Assembly (NCBI GenBank): GCA_050084515.1
Contig: CM114273.1
Location: 20,460,001 to 20,524,000, forward strand
From: Blasia pusilla
Lineage: Eukaryota > Marchantiophyta > Marchantiopsida > Blasiales
Direction: 5' to 3'
Length of the DNA stretch: 64,000 bases
The notes under the pieces were generated by a model. The model searched no databases. It had not been told where the DNA came from and saw nothing but the letters and a program-made list of their open reading frames with translations. Both the position numbers and the translations under genes were made by a program. Shown piece by piece: positions 1 to 10,700 of this stretch (the first letter of the stretch is position 1; every line of letters starts with the position of its first letter).

Positions 1-735
1 TTGCGCGCCTAGCGATCCCAAGGGACCTCATGCGAGTTCCAAACCGAGACCCAAGTAATTGAGTCGCGGGGTGAAATCCAAGAGGGATGTCTAAAATCGC
101 CTCCGTAGACTTGGTTCAGGTTTTCCAACCCAACCCCAAACTCTCGATCCGTTCCATGCCCTTGAGCCGCCCCATGGCGCCCAAAGTGGGGTTCGAGTTC
201 CAAGCACTCTCGGAGACCTTCCCCCTTACAAGTACTTCTGGGGTTCTCCAATAACCCCCCCTGGGAAAGGAGGGTCGGGCCCTTCATTGTGGCCCTCAAC
301 CTGACTCCACTTACAGTCATTTCCGGGTTGTTTCTCAGCCGCTGCTTACGCGTTTGCAAAGATCTTTAGTGCATTTGAACCAACTTTCCATAAGCCTTCC
401 AACGCACCCTTGTTTAATCCAAACGCATCTTGGCGCTAAAAGTTATGGTTATAAATACAATCGGAAACTCTCAAACGCTAGTGGCGTTCCAAATCCGGAT
501 TCTTCCTTTTGGCAACCCACTTTCAAGACTCGACTCCTTTCAAGTCTTATTCCGTGTTTGGTCCAGGTTTCTCGGTCGCGACCAGAACATCTGAAACGCG
601 AAGCCTCGCTCGCGTCTCGTCTCTTGTCTCTTCTTCGAGACTACTCCAACGCGCAAACCATCTTAGCGTGAGCCCGCTAATGTTCCGATGTTCTGCTTGG
701 CACTCGTTTGGTCATGAGGGTCGTGATAATATGCT
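1..735 (+). repeat. Partial LTR, family C (left end outside window)
   Basis: This stretch matches, base by base with indels, the two complete family C LTRs at 42487-43492 and 45461-46488, in the same orientation. Shared landmarks include a block reading CCAAAGTGGGGTTCG, a CCTTACAAGTAC-like block and the end GTTTGGTCATGAGGGTCGTG. The window begins inside the LTR, so its TG start is missing. No open reading frame here looks coding; the 116-aa frame at 9-359 is a shadow. Confidence 0.75.
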
Positions 736-785
736 TGCACCCAAACATCCAACACATCCGTCATGTCACGTCAAATAGGTGTTGG

Positions 786-1760
786 TTAATCAAGCTTTCT
801 CCAATAATGCAAAAAGTATGGTGAAAATGATGCTAAGGACGTCTGCCGACCGTCATGATATCCCATAGCCAACCAAGGCAAGTGTAGGTTCCAAACCTTC
901 AAATGTCCTTGTTGCAAGCTATACTTGCGTAACCTTCTCATCATCGTCCATGCTACTCTCTCCGAAAACTCATCTGTCTCAAGATGACCTTTGGATATGG
1001 TGCGGTAATCTATCAGCTCCTGATCACACAAGGCGTGAAAGTATCCCCTAAACTCGATACCCTTGTCAATGAACACCTCTGCTAGTGTACAAAAATAACT
1101 AAGCATACCATGTAGAAAGGCATAGGATGATCCTTTTCTTGCCTTTTTTGGTAGTGCCACTAACTATATCCACTTCAAGAAATGCTCCACCATGACCAAC
1201 ATGTACCTATAATGATGCCCCATTCAATGGCAAAGGTCCTGCGAAGTCTAGACACCACCGATAACCTAATCCCATAATCAAAAAAGGATGCAACTATGGA
1301 GTGGGAGCATTGTTGAAGGATGCTTGCACTCCGTCACACACCATACACCTAGCTACAAACTTATGAACCTCAATATGCATGCCCCGCTACCAATATTGAA
1401 CCAAGAGTAAGATAAAAGTACGCATTACTCCAAAATGCCTCAATCCGTGCTCGTTGGGAAGGATGAGGCACCACCCGTACCCTACCATCCCCTCATACCT
1501 GTGTAATGTGTGTGTTCCTTCCCACATGAACCTCCTAGACCTTTGTAGGATCCGACCCCGCTCCCTACCACTCATTATGCGTGCTATGACACCATACATA
1601 GGAACGCGACAACCTCCAGGTTGTCATAGATATCACGACCACCCGTTGCCTCCTCACGAACCTTGAATCTAGAGATTCATCATTTTATCCCACCACAAGA
1701 GTCACCACCTGCTGCTGACCAGACATAGTCAACAAACAAAGAAAGGCAAATGCATGGGTC
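786..1760 (-). pseudogene. Integrase fragment of family D gypsy (copy D1)
   Basis: Reading the minus strand, 1160-786 encodes a broken retroviral-type integrase core: a segment with KGIEFRGYFHALCDQ corresponds to TDHGTQFCKEFQALCDK of copy D5, and DEFSERV keeps the third catalytic acid that D5 has lost. Further right, 1180-1660 matches the D4 sequence at about 32600-33060 (the RWSLDFA-region and the zinc-binding N-terminal domain, with RRFMWEGTHTLHRYEGMVGYG). Stops and frameshifts interrupt it, and the right edge near 1760 is approximate. It is a dead fragment, with LTR family C sequence directly to its left, as in copy D4. Confidence 0.75.
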
Positions 1761-2456
1761 GCGACACTCACCCCTCTTTAGAGGTTGATGCCCTTATCAA
1801 CGCAAACCTTTGTTATGTCGAGTCTCCTGGGCAACCTACCCCTTGACATTGAATTGCGTTCTGGTGGCTAACCCACAATTCTTCTTAGTCTACAGTTGTC
1901 GCTTTGCTACACTTAGAATTATTAGCCTCTCCTCTTTGATAAGTGTGGACTCGTTCGGAAGAACTAACCTATCAAATAAGCTAACTAAGTATGCAACCTT
2001 AGACTTTTTTGGCTCATTCCTGTAAACATCACACCTGTTTACCTCGTCTACAATTCGTACTACTATTGGGTCGCTCTCATATTCGACTTAGGCGCGTCAC
2101 TAAGTGTACTTATGTAGCCACAAGTAAGATCACCCCAAGCCCCAAGACAGACTTCATCTGCCCCGCCGACGCTAGGGCGAGCCCGAGTGCAATCCAACAC
2201 AAGGTCTTGTTCTAGGTGCTTATCCACATACGAGCTCTCACCTCAAATACTCCTTGTGTGTCCTCTTGACTTACATCCTAAGCCTATGATGAAGGACTCA
2301 TAGCCATGCACTCCCAAATACAAATTGCAATCAACTCTGGCATTGAATCTCCAAATTCATACACTCCTTTATTGCAACACTAGCATATTCTAGTTACAAC
2401 GGTCTCCGGCCCAAGATTCCAATGGGTACAAGTCATGTCTCTAGCTTCTCCTTGTA
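1761..2456. other. Unassigned sequence between integrase fragment and chromovirus
   Basis: No coding frame is recognisable. The position suggests the 3' untranslated part and perhaps the degraded 3' LTR of the minus-strand chromovirus to its right, but I found no second LTR copy to confirm this. Confidence 0.3.
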
Positions 2457-2945
2457 CTAACGTATGTGCTTCGCTTGCGTTCGCTTGAAGTCCCCCAACA
2501 ACTCTTGTGCGTGTTCCAAATCCACCTCCGCAATCCAAGTCACATCCTTCACATGGTAGCCCTTCCATTTAACCAAGTATTCATACTTGTTGGCCCGACG
2601 CCTCGAACGTAAGATGGTCTCCACATCAAACTCCGGCTCTTCATTTATGATCACCGGGTGCGGCCTCACCACCTGTCTCCGCTCAAAACGTTCATTATCT
2701 TGAAGATATTTCTTCAAAAATGACACATGAAAGGTGAGGTGAATCTTGAACTCGTTCGGCAACCCCAAAGTATACACATCCTCAAACGGGTTTGCCACAA
2801 TCACATACAGTCCAGCATACTTGGCAGACAGCTTCGCAAACAACTCTTTCGGAAGAGTGAGGTTCTTCACACTCAACCACACTTGCTCTCCAACTTGAAA
2901 TCGTACTTGGCGCCGACTCTTGTTAGCATGTTTAACGTACCTCAT
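2457..2945 (-). pseudogene. Chromovirus integrase C-terminus with chromodomain
   Basis: The 162-residue frame starts in the integrase C-terminal domain: KHANKSRRQVRFQVGEQVWL, then the GPY/F-type module KLSAKYAGLYVIV and IHLTFHVSFLKKY (residues about 39-80). A chromodomain follows at residues about 105-153, with YEYLVKWKGY and TWIAEVDLEHA. Chromodomains bind methylated histone tails and are known in chromoviruses to guide integration. The aromatic positions of the cage (Y, W, W) appear to be kept. The last residues run into a stop, giving a normal length for this class. Confidence 0.9.
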
Positions 2946-3140
2946 TTGAGCCTTTGCAAGACTTCACCTTGCTCGCTCTTCCCGTTCTCGCATCTCTACC
3001 AACAAACCTTCTACGGTCGCTTGTCGTGTTCGTGCCAATGTAGTACCCTTCGAAAGGGCTAGGTCAAGAGGCCCTTCTTGCTCTCGTCCATTTTCCAGGA
3101 GAAACGGAGATTCTCCAGTTGCAGAATGCTTGGTCGAGTT

Positions 3141-3938
3141 TTAGGAGTACTCCGCCATGCTCAGCCACTTGACCCAATCTCGTTGATCAGCACTGACATA
3201 ATTCCTTAAGTACTGATTCACGATTGAGTTTACCTTTTCAGTATGTCCATCCATCTGTGGGTGGAAAGCCGTACTGAAAATCAGCTTGGTCTTAAACCTC
3301 CTGAACAAGTGCTTATAGAAAGCACCGGTAAACTTTGGATCCCGATCTGAAACAATGCTCCTCTGCAAACCATGAGCACGCCAATAGCTATCGAGAAACA
3401 GTTGCGACGTCGTATAAGCCGTTGCGGAATCCACCGTCGGCATGAATCTCGCCAACTTGCTAAACGGATCAACAATCACAAGTATAGCGTTGTATCCCTC
3501 ACATTCCGAAAGACTCGTGATGAAATCCATACTCACAATTTGCAAGGGTCCTTCTGGGATCGGCAAGGGATGCAGCAAGCCTTGTTTCTTATCATAAGAA
3601 ACTGTATTTGCTTGGCAGGTCACACAGGTCTTCACATATTGAGCAACATCCTCTTTCATGTTGGGCCAAAAGAACCGCTTCGACAGAACAGCCAGCGTAG
3701 ATTTCTCTCCTTTATGTCCTGCCAAGGGTCCGTCGTGACACTTCGCTAACACTTTGGTTTGCATCCTGCCTTGCCCTACATAGATCCTACTTTGTTTGAA
3801 CCTTAGTAAACCGTGCCTCAAACTTATGTTGGCCACCTTCTCACCCTGCTTCAACTTCCTCACGTACTCCCCTGCGTGAGCATCCTTCATATATCCTTCA
3901 CGAATCCTTCTTTCCGGATCTGTTTCTTTAGAGAACAT
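3141..3938 (-). pseudogene. Chromovirus integrase, zinc-binding domain and catalytic core
   Basis: The 265-residue frame has the HHCC zinc-binding domain (HDGPLAGHKG, then CVTCQANT), followed by the RNase-H-fold core. The three catalytic acids are visible: D in VSMDFITSL, D in VSDRDPKF, and E in HPQMDGHTEKVNS. FFWPNM and FSKLARFMP are typical gypsy integrase segments. The frame ends in a stop after WLSMAEYS, inside the core-to-C-terminal linker, so the chromodomain piece at 2457-2945 is now in a separate frame. The core itself keeps all three acids. Confidence 0.9.
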
Positions 3939-3950
3939 TGCTCTTAAGAC

Positions 3951-4196
3951 CTAAGTCGTCGATGGCATGTGTTCCTCCTTGCAACTCAACGCATTTGGAA
4001 TCACAGTATCTTTACCTGGCTTGTGAATCAACTCAACATCCATCAGCGCCAAGGTATCATGGCATCGCAATTGTTTCGGTGTCAATCGATCCTGAGTCTC
4101 AAAATACTTGAGTGATATAATATCGGTGAATACTCGAGTCTTGTGGAGCCCTAGATAATGCCGCCACTTCCTCAAGCAATGTACCACCGCGAACAA
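3951..4196 (-). pseudogene. Chromovirus RNase H, C-terminal part
   Basis: This 81-residue piece carries the RNase H continuation: HCLRKWRHYLG, RVFTDIISLKYF (where the family has a TDHxSLKY-type segment) and the terminal KPGKDTVIPNALS, which corresponds to the usual PGxxNxVADALSR. It is separated by a stop or frameshift from the polymerase piece to its right and from the integrase to its left. The substitution of the conserved D/H residues around TDIIS suggests decay. Confidence 0.8.
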
Positions 4197-4202
4197 CTCT
4201 TT

Positions 4203-5315
4203 CTAGTGAGTGGGCCATCTCCTTTCAGTATCGCTACGCTTCTTGCTCTCGTATGCTACCGGTCTCCCTTCTTGCACCAACATTCTTGCAACCGCGAAAT
4301 CACTAGCATCGGTATGCACTTCGAACGGTTTGTCAAACTTCGGCAGCTTCAATACTGGTTCCTGCGATAGAATCTGCTTCACTCGGCTGAATGCCTCATT
4401 AACTTCCTGGGTCCAAGTCGTGTTGGCAAACTTTGCTGTCCAATCCGTGAGAGGTCTCACAATTCCCAAAATTTTTTTCACATAAGTGCGGTAGAACTGC
4501 ACCGCACCTATGAACCTCCTCATCCCCTTTACAGTGGATGGGGGTTCCCACTCGACAATCGCTTTCACCTTCTCCATGTCTGGACTAACACCATCTGTAC
4601 TGACCACGTGACCCAAGAATTTGATCTTGCTAAAACCAAATTCGCTCTTCTCTACATTCGCATACAGCTGATTTGCCCTTAGCTTAGACAAGACCGCTCT
4701 CACATGTCGAACGTGCTCCTCTAAAGACTTCATGTAGATAAGTATGTCATCAATATAGATGATAACATACTCATCCATTTCCTTGTGAAAAATGGAGTTC
4801 ATCAATGTGGTGAACGTCGGAGGCGCGTTACATAGACCGAAAGGCATCACTACAAACTCAAAGGAACCGTATCTTGTCCTACACGTAGTCTTCTCCACAT
4901 CTGCCTCGGCAATCCGGATCTGGTAATATCCTGACTTCAAGTCAATCCTACTGAAATATCTTGCGCCTGCCAGCCTATCGAAGAGATCATCTATCCTCGG
5001 AAGAGGATACTTGTTCCGAACCGTCACTTTATTCAGCGCACTGTAATCAACACATAGCCTCATCTTTCCATCCTTCTTCTTCACAAAAAGAACTGGTGCT
5101 CCATAAGGTGACTTGCTAGTCCTAATGTAACCCTTTTCCAAGAGCTCACTTAACTGCCTTTTCAACTCAAGAAGTTCCTCCTGATTCAACCTATATGGTG
5201 CTTTTGAAGGAGTTTGGGAACCAAGTGTGATCTCTATCTTATGATCGACGGCTCTATGTGGCGGCAATTCAGTCGGAAGCTCATTTGTCAAGACATCCTC
5301 AAACTCCTTGACCAC
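4203..5315 (-). pseudogene. Chromovirus reverse transcriptase and start of RNase H
   Basis: The open stretch of 370 residues shows a near-complete gypsy reverse transcriptase: SPYGAPVLFVKKKDG and LCVDYSALNK near residues 85-115, the fingers/palm segment FSRIDLKSGYYQI near 140-153, VMPFGLCNAPPTF near 176-188, and the catalytic YIDD box near residues 203-206. The polymerase ends in the connection segment with FLGHVVSTDGV. RNase H begins near residue 325 with the first acid in VHTDAS. The frame continues upstream to about 5340 (QYDALQEVV before the first Met), so the Met at 5315 is not a true start. The polymerase motifs look intact, but the polyprotein is interrupted just downstream at 4203. 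Confidence 0.9.
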
Positions 5316-5561
5316 TTCCTGGAGGGCATCGTACTATTGGGGTCATTTGGAGGTTTCATTCATTTGGTGATTGCAAGTTAGCCATATTAGGGTCAATTGA
5401 GCCTTGGAAAAAGGGCAGCTTGACAGACCATGGGCTCTTGTTCTCTTGGGAGATGGTGTAGATCTTGCAACATATGCAAGAGCACCAACCCCATTCTCCA
5501 ACACATATTTTGGAGAATATGTCATTGTTGGGTGCCTCTTGATCACACATGGTAACAAGTG

Positions 5562-5885
5562 CAAGGTTGCATATGGAGGAAGTACGTATCCGTGAATATG
5601 TCAATATATATCCTCGGACTTACGTCTGCCCTATAGAAGGACTTGTCCATGTGGGTCCTATCGCCCCCTTCTCTCTCATCCCCCCAATTTTCTTTTGTGA
5701 TCCGCACTTTCTCGTTTCTTCCTCCTCCCACCTCCACTCCCTCCCCCCTTATTGCCCGATCCACCCTTGCCTTGCATTGCATCATGAAATATAAGTGTGG
5801 GCCCAACTTTTTGCAATCTATGTCTATGGACATGTCCAAAATTGTCCATCCTCGGGACATACTTGTTTGTTTTTGTGCAACCATG
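5562..5885 (+). mobile_element. Non-autonomous inverted-repeat element N1
   Basis: A 0.32-kb insert interrupts relic D2. The left end reads CAAGGTTGCATATGG and the reverse complement of the right end reads CATGGTTGCAC, giving short imperfect inverted ends. It is flanked by AACAAGTG (5554-5561) and AACAAGTA (5886-5893), a likely 8-9 bp target duplication, and D2 homology resumes on both sides. Both ends match those of N2 in reverse orientation, including the CCTATAGAAGGACTTGTCCA block. There is no coding capacity. The long duplication would fit a Mutator-like or hAT-like origin, but no transposase is present to decide. Confidence 0.65.
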
Positions 5886-7204
5886 AACAAGTATGCATCA
5901 AGTTTGTGCATGAATTGTACTAGAAGTCTTGTTTAATGCACGGATTATAGGATCTGGCACACTTTGTCTATGCCTCTAGTGGACAAACGTGCTTGATGCC
6001 ATATGAAGTGATGAGGGGGGTGTATGTGAGAGTGGATCAATCCTCCAAGTAATTGGTGGGTTTGATTTGGGACCTTGGGCATTGAAAGCATTGAGGCATA
6101 ATGATTGATCCCATGGATTATGGTCAATAGAGTTGGTATGCCACAAGCAAGACTTCCCACACAGGTGGGTTTTCTTGCCTCTTATGATTACAAGGAGGGC
6201 ATTCCAAGATTAATTTGGGATGATCATGAATAGTAGTTGGTGGAGCCCAATACTAGTGAGCGAGAGTGTACGATGGGATTTCCCACATAAGTGATGGTAG
6301 TATAGTCATTGATAGAGGCAATACGATGCTATATCTTTGGTCAGGCAACGGACTTGACTTGATATGGATTATGAGGCTAGGAGTGGTTGAGCAACATGTA
6401 GATATGGCTGAGGCGCATATTTCTAGGGCAATAGTGAGTTGAAATCCCCATGCCTATCAAGATGGAACAAGATGTGGTTGGGGGCAAGATGAGAGGAGAA
6501 CCAAAGATCATAAGTGTTTCGAAGAGACACATACCCTTGAACTTCTTGGGATGCAATGTAGATACACTAAGATTAAGATGACAACCATGACACTTGGTAT
6601 TGAGCAAGGTTATGATCATACAAGAGTGCCAAGAGGGGGAGACATCTAAGCAACTTGCAAGAGAAAAACCAAATTTGAGTGGAACTGACAAGGTTTCATA
6701 GTAGGAACCAACCCTCATATTGGAGGGTCCTACTGTAGTCACCATGGAATCTTAATTGAGAGCCACATATCAAACATCAGTTGATAGGAGGAAAGTAGTG
6801 CATGGTAGATCATTTCTTGAAGAACCAAAGGAGTTTTTCTGCATTGAGTATGCATGATTCCAAATACGGTGAAGAGGCTAGAGTTATACCTTGAGATGTC
6901 TTATGACGAAATGATCTTTTGATGATCCTTCATGTACAATGGCATGGAGAGGACCTTGATTAAAAATAGGAGCTAAGATTTGGTGGAGGTAGGACTAATG
7001 GAGAATGTTGCATGGAGAGTATGTATCTATCACTGTCATACTCGTGAAGAAGGATGTGTATGACAACTTGACATGTACTCGGAGCTCTTATTATAGGGGT
7101 GTGATGTGCGATACTGCATGCCATGTTACCTTCCCAAAATTAATTTCAAAATTGATCCAATATTTGTAATGGTTCATACAAGCATATAGTGTATATTATG
7201 TAGA

Positions 7205-7295
7205 TCTAGCTACTAGAGGTGCAACCACAATGCTAGTCTATGATGGATTTTCAAGAGGGTGGGATATGGTATATTTGATTGTAGGAAAATGCATG
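7205..7295 (+). pseudogene. PHD finger remnant of copy D2
   Basis: The frame gives ATTMLVYDGFSRGWDMVYL followed by GKCMCPK, matching the PHD finger of copy D5 (56000-56090). As in D5, the third zinc-binding position is Tyr (TAT at 7239-7241) instead of Cys. Other ligands (the fourth Cys, the His) are also lost here, so it cannot fold as a normal PHD finger. Confidence 0.65.
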
Positions 7296-7593
7296 TGCCC
7301 TAAATAATTAGATACTTTGATCAACTTGAGTGACATGGATGGCAAGAGAGCGATTGAATAGGGGTCCACATAACCATCTTACTTTTAGCACCCTAAAGAT
7401 ATGAATCAAATGTAGGTAGACATAGATAGTCATTTGGAGTTAGAGGGAGTCAAGGACCTAACCACGATTGGAGATATTTTGGGAACTACTTGCCTCTGTG
7501 TTGGGACTAAATGATTGAGTATGTTAGGCTAGTTTTTTTGTGTGTTTAATAAGTGACAAAAATGTGTATGCACACAAATATCCACATCCTTTG

Positions 7594-8670
7594 CATGGTG
7601 GCACAAAAACGGAAAAATCCAAACATGTCTATGGATATGGATTGTAAGAGGCAAGGTTGCACATGGACAAAGTCGATGCTCGTGGACTCATGTCCGTCCT
7701 ATGGACAGACATGTCACTACGGGCCCGCAAACCCGCACCCGCACCCGAGCCCGCCAGAGAGCCCGACCAAAGCACGCCGCGTAGACCTGAGCTCACAAAG
7801 CCCGCACGCGTTGCACGGCCCGCAACCAAAAAAGCAGGGCGGGCTTGGCCCCAATTGGGTGGGGCACCAATCGGGGCCCAAGCCTGCCTTCTGCCCGCCA
7901 TGAGGGCCCTGCACGTGCCTTTTGTAGGCCCCATAGTGGGTGGGGGCTCTATCAACCCATGTCTACATGGCGGGCTTTGGGTGAGTTGAGGTACAGACCG
8001 GGCATGTCTAGACTTGTCCGTTTCCGCACAGCCTTGGCAAGAGGTAGGGCTATTAGTTATTGCTCATGGTGGGAGGCAGGCTGGGGGCTGGCGGGGCAAC
8101 AATGATGGGTTGTACAAAAATGGATATGTCCGTCCATATATGGGACATATATGCTTTGAAAACTCTGAGCCGGGGACCCACCTAGGTTTTTCCAGAACCC
8201 CGCTGGCCCGTGCAGGCTCGAGATGTGAGAACGGGTGTGGGCTTAGATTAAGGGAGGCGGGAAGTAATCTGCTCACACTTAGCCTACACCGGCCTGCCCT
8301 AAGCATGCATCCAAGGCAACGGATTCTTAGACTGGGTGCGGGCTGGTCGAACCCGAGAATACGTTGCGGGCAGGGTGGGCTCTGCTGTAGGCCGTGGTTA
8401 TCCACACCCACACGAACATGTATGTTTGAAGGATGGACGTAAGTCCACGCCCTCGGACTTTGTCCGTGTGTAGTCTTGGCAACTATGCCAAAATGGTATA
8501 AGGAGAATGAGAATGGGGGAGGAAGCATGGAGACAGGGGTGGCATGGGGGAGGGGGACGAGAAGAGGATTTAGATGGGGCCCAAATGGACAAATCCTTCC
8601 ATAGGAAAAATATAATTCCACGCATTCAGACATGTTTGTGAATAGAGACTTTGTCTACATGCAACCTTGG
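7594..8670 (-). mobile_element. Non-autonomous inverted-repeat element N2 with GC-rich core
   Basis: The 1.08-kb insert starts CATGGTGGCACAAAAAC and ends with GCAACCTTGG; the ends are related as imperfect inverted repeats and correspond to the right and left ends of N1, so N2 lies reversed relative to N1. TCCTTTG flanks it on both sides (7587-7593 and 8671-8677), a probable target duplication. It sits between the 3' end of relic D2 and a family D LTR fragment. The interior (about 7700-8450) is strikingly rich in GC and CCCGCACCCG-like runs, giving long random frames on both strands, none of which resembles a protein. Confidence 0.65.
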
Positions 8671-8677
8671 TCCTTTG

Positions 8678-8970
8678 TAGTAGGGAACGGAGAGTATCCG
8701 CTTCAGGCTTCAGAGGAGATTGGAGGTTGAGCCCAATAGGTCAAGGATGACTAGTTGAGAAGTAAGGTAACTTGTGATTGTAGGTTTCTAGCTTGGTTGT
8801 GCCCATTTGGAGCTTATTTGAGAAGTTGCTTCTTATTGTACGCTTTTTATTTTGAGAGAGTTGACTTTCTATTTATGGAAGGTTATCCTTGAACCACTAT
8901 TGTAGGTTTACAATCAAAGAGGTAACCCGCCATCATAGAGTTCAACCTCTAGTTCTCCTTGCCTCATCGT
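8678..8970 (+). repeat. Degraded family D LTR fragment
   Basis: Blocks such as CCCATTTGGAGCTTATTTGA, GAGAGAGTTGACTTTC and CCTTGAACCACTATTGTAGG follow in the same order as in the LTRs at 46775-47290 and 56405-56917. This is the 3' LTR remnant of copy D2, separated from it by N2. Confidence 0.65.
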
Positions 8971-10700
8971 GAAGCACTATTGACCTTGAGATTTACAACT
9001 AGAAGTGTTGGGTTGATTCTCAAAGACCAAACTACTTGTGTGTTCCATAAGTAGTTGGGGAAGTTGTCAAGCTCTAACCGATTATGAGTCTCCCTAGGAT
9101 GCCTCTTCTCCAAGCCTTGACCAATCTCCTTAAGTCGCTTGCCTAAACCAAAGTGCGTGATTATTTCCTCAAGGTATGTCCTACATGGTTGGTTAACTCA
9201 AACCTAAGACATGGCCAAATACGCACCACAATTAATCCCTTATTCGTAGACTTTAGCGGATAAGGAGGGAAAAGTCCCCCCTATGTAGGTGCATCTTTCT
9301 TATCGTTCATCAAAGGCCCTTCATTTTGGCCCACAACCCAAATGTTGTTCGTGATACGTGGATCAGCAATTGACTAGTTATCCCCCAAGATGGCTTGGCC
9401 AAGTATTCCTTGAGATTCTTCAACTCCCAACTCCCCAAACACAACTTGGAGCTTGGACTTGCATTTTGGATATTTCATGACTAGCAAGTGTCTTGAATCC
9501 CACTATCTAGTCTCTCATGGTTGTATTGCTGCACTTCACATCTTGTGACTAGTCTCATCCTTCTTAACTACTCCCGTATTTCTCGCTAATGGCCCTTGAC
9601 TTGGAGATCCGCTCAAGGATCTCACATCTTGCTTGGTTTTCCCCTATCATCGCGAGTTGCTATGGCCCTTTCTCACTCAAGGCTAGTCTGAAGGTGCGTG
9701 CCCATCTTGATTAGTAGTAGTTCCACAACCCTTCTTGATCTTGCGACTATCTTGGTCTCCATTTCTTTGCAATATGCCCAAGCCAATGGGTTTTTGTGAT
9801 ATGCTCAAGCGATGGGAAATGCGATGGCTCTAAGTCATCTTGATGTAGTTATGTTTTATTATTTATTGTCAATATTAGTTCCAATGTTGGTAAAGCTACG
9901 TTTTTGGAGGTTTATCTTTTTCCTTCTCCCCACCCGGTATGACTCTTCGTGCCTATTCATCCTCGGGTTTGGCAGAGGAGTGTCAACGGTGAATTAGGAA
10001 AGGAGGACTAAGTCAAGGCACAGAGCATGGATCGCACTCAAGACCTGCTGATTTTTTTTTTTTTTTTTTGGGGGAGTCATATTGCCCTTTGTGTTTTAAC
10101 CTCATGAATGTTAGCATGGGAAATAAGTCGTAGATTGTTCTTTCTCCATCCATAACCCCAAGGTTAAATTAACTCCCGGGTTAGAAAGCCCGAGGATTAA
10201 TCAACTCAATTGTATGACCAACTCTATGAATACCCTTCTTTTAATTTCCATGGAAACTCCCATCCTCTATTATTCATGCCCTTACTCATACCCATGGAAA
10301 CATGATCTTTAGTCCAAAAGTCCACTTAAGTTGATGGCAAGATGAGAGAAGTTATTCTCATAATTGCACTAGGGAAAACTCAACCGAAGAAAGCATAAAA
10401 GCAAAGATGCGTGGATTGAGTCTCCGAGATTTAAAAATCTAATGGATATTGTCTTGCAAGCCATGATGATACAAGACTTTTTCGTCTTCCCAACAAACCC
10501 CAAGATCTGGACAGAGGCATTGAAGAGCTCCTAGAAAGTTTAGGTGATCGAAAACAGCAAGAGAATGGAAAATAGTGATCTCCCCGTTTGTTTTACTCTA
10601 CAGAAGGCTGAGAATATCCATAAAGATCTCCAGTGAATTACATGAAACCTTGACCGATGGACGTATGGCTGCAAAGCTTTTGTAGAAAAGTGGCCGTCGA
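8971..10700. other. No recognised gene
   Basis: No coding signal or repeat family recognised. A run of 18 T lies at 10052-10069. The left part may be more decayed LTR or retroelement leader. Confidence 0.4.

Larger units (their letters stand above)
2457..5340 (-). mobile_element. Ty3/gypsy chromovirus, pol region, decayed
   Basis: On the minus strand the order is reverse transcriptase, RNase H, integrase with zinc-binding N-terminus, core and GPY/F-like module, then chromodomain. This is the order of plant chromoviruses. The gag and protease part is missing: at about 5340 the sequence jumps to an unrelated family D relic, so the element is truncated. The pol frame is broken into at least four pieces by stops and frameshifts (around 4200, 3945 and 2950-3140). 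No LTR pair could be identified. Confidence 0.9.
5350..7565 (+). mobile_element. Family D gypsy relic (copy D2), internally deleted
   Basis: Compared with D4 and D5, this plus-strand relic begins inside the methyltransferase motif IV (TTGGTGATTGCAAGTTAGCC, about 5368), has motif VI as ILENM near 5505, then the sequence leading to the C-terminal methyltransferase block (about 6315-6375) and the reverse transcriptase N-terminal linker (about 6700-7090). At about 7092 it jumps directly to the integrase tail and PHD finger (7100-7300), so RT, RNase H and most of integrase are deleted. Many stops are present. Element N1 is inserted at 5562-5885 and N2 at its right end. Confidence 0.8.

Noticed and set aside
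7629-8633. Long frames on both strands in the GC-rich core of N2
   Set aside because: Frames are open in several phases because stops are rare in GC-rich sequence; Pro/Arg/Gly-rich translations with no domain.
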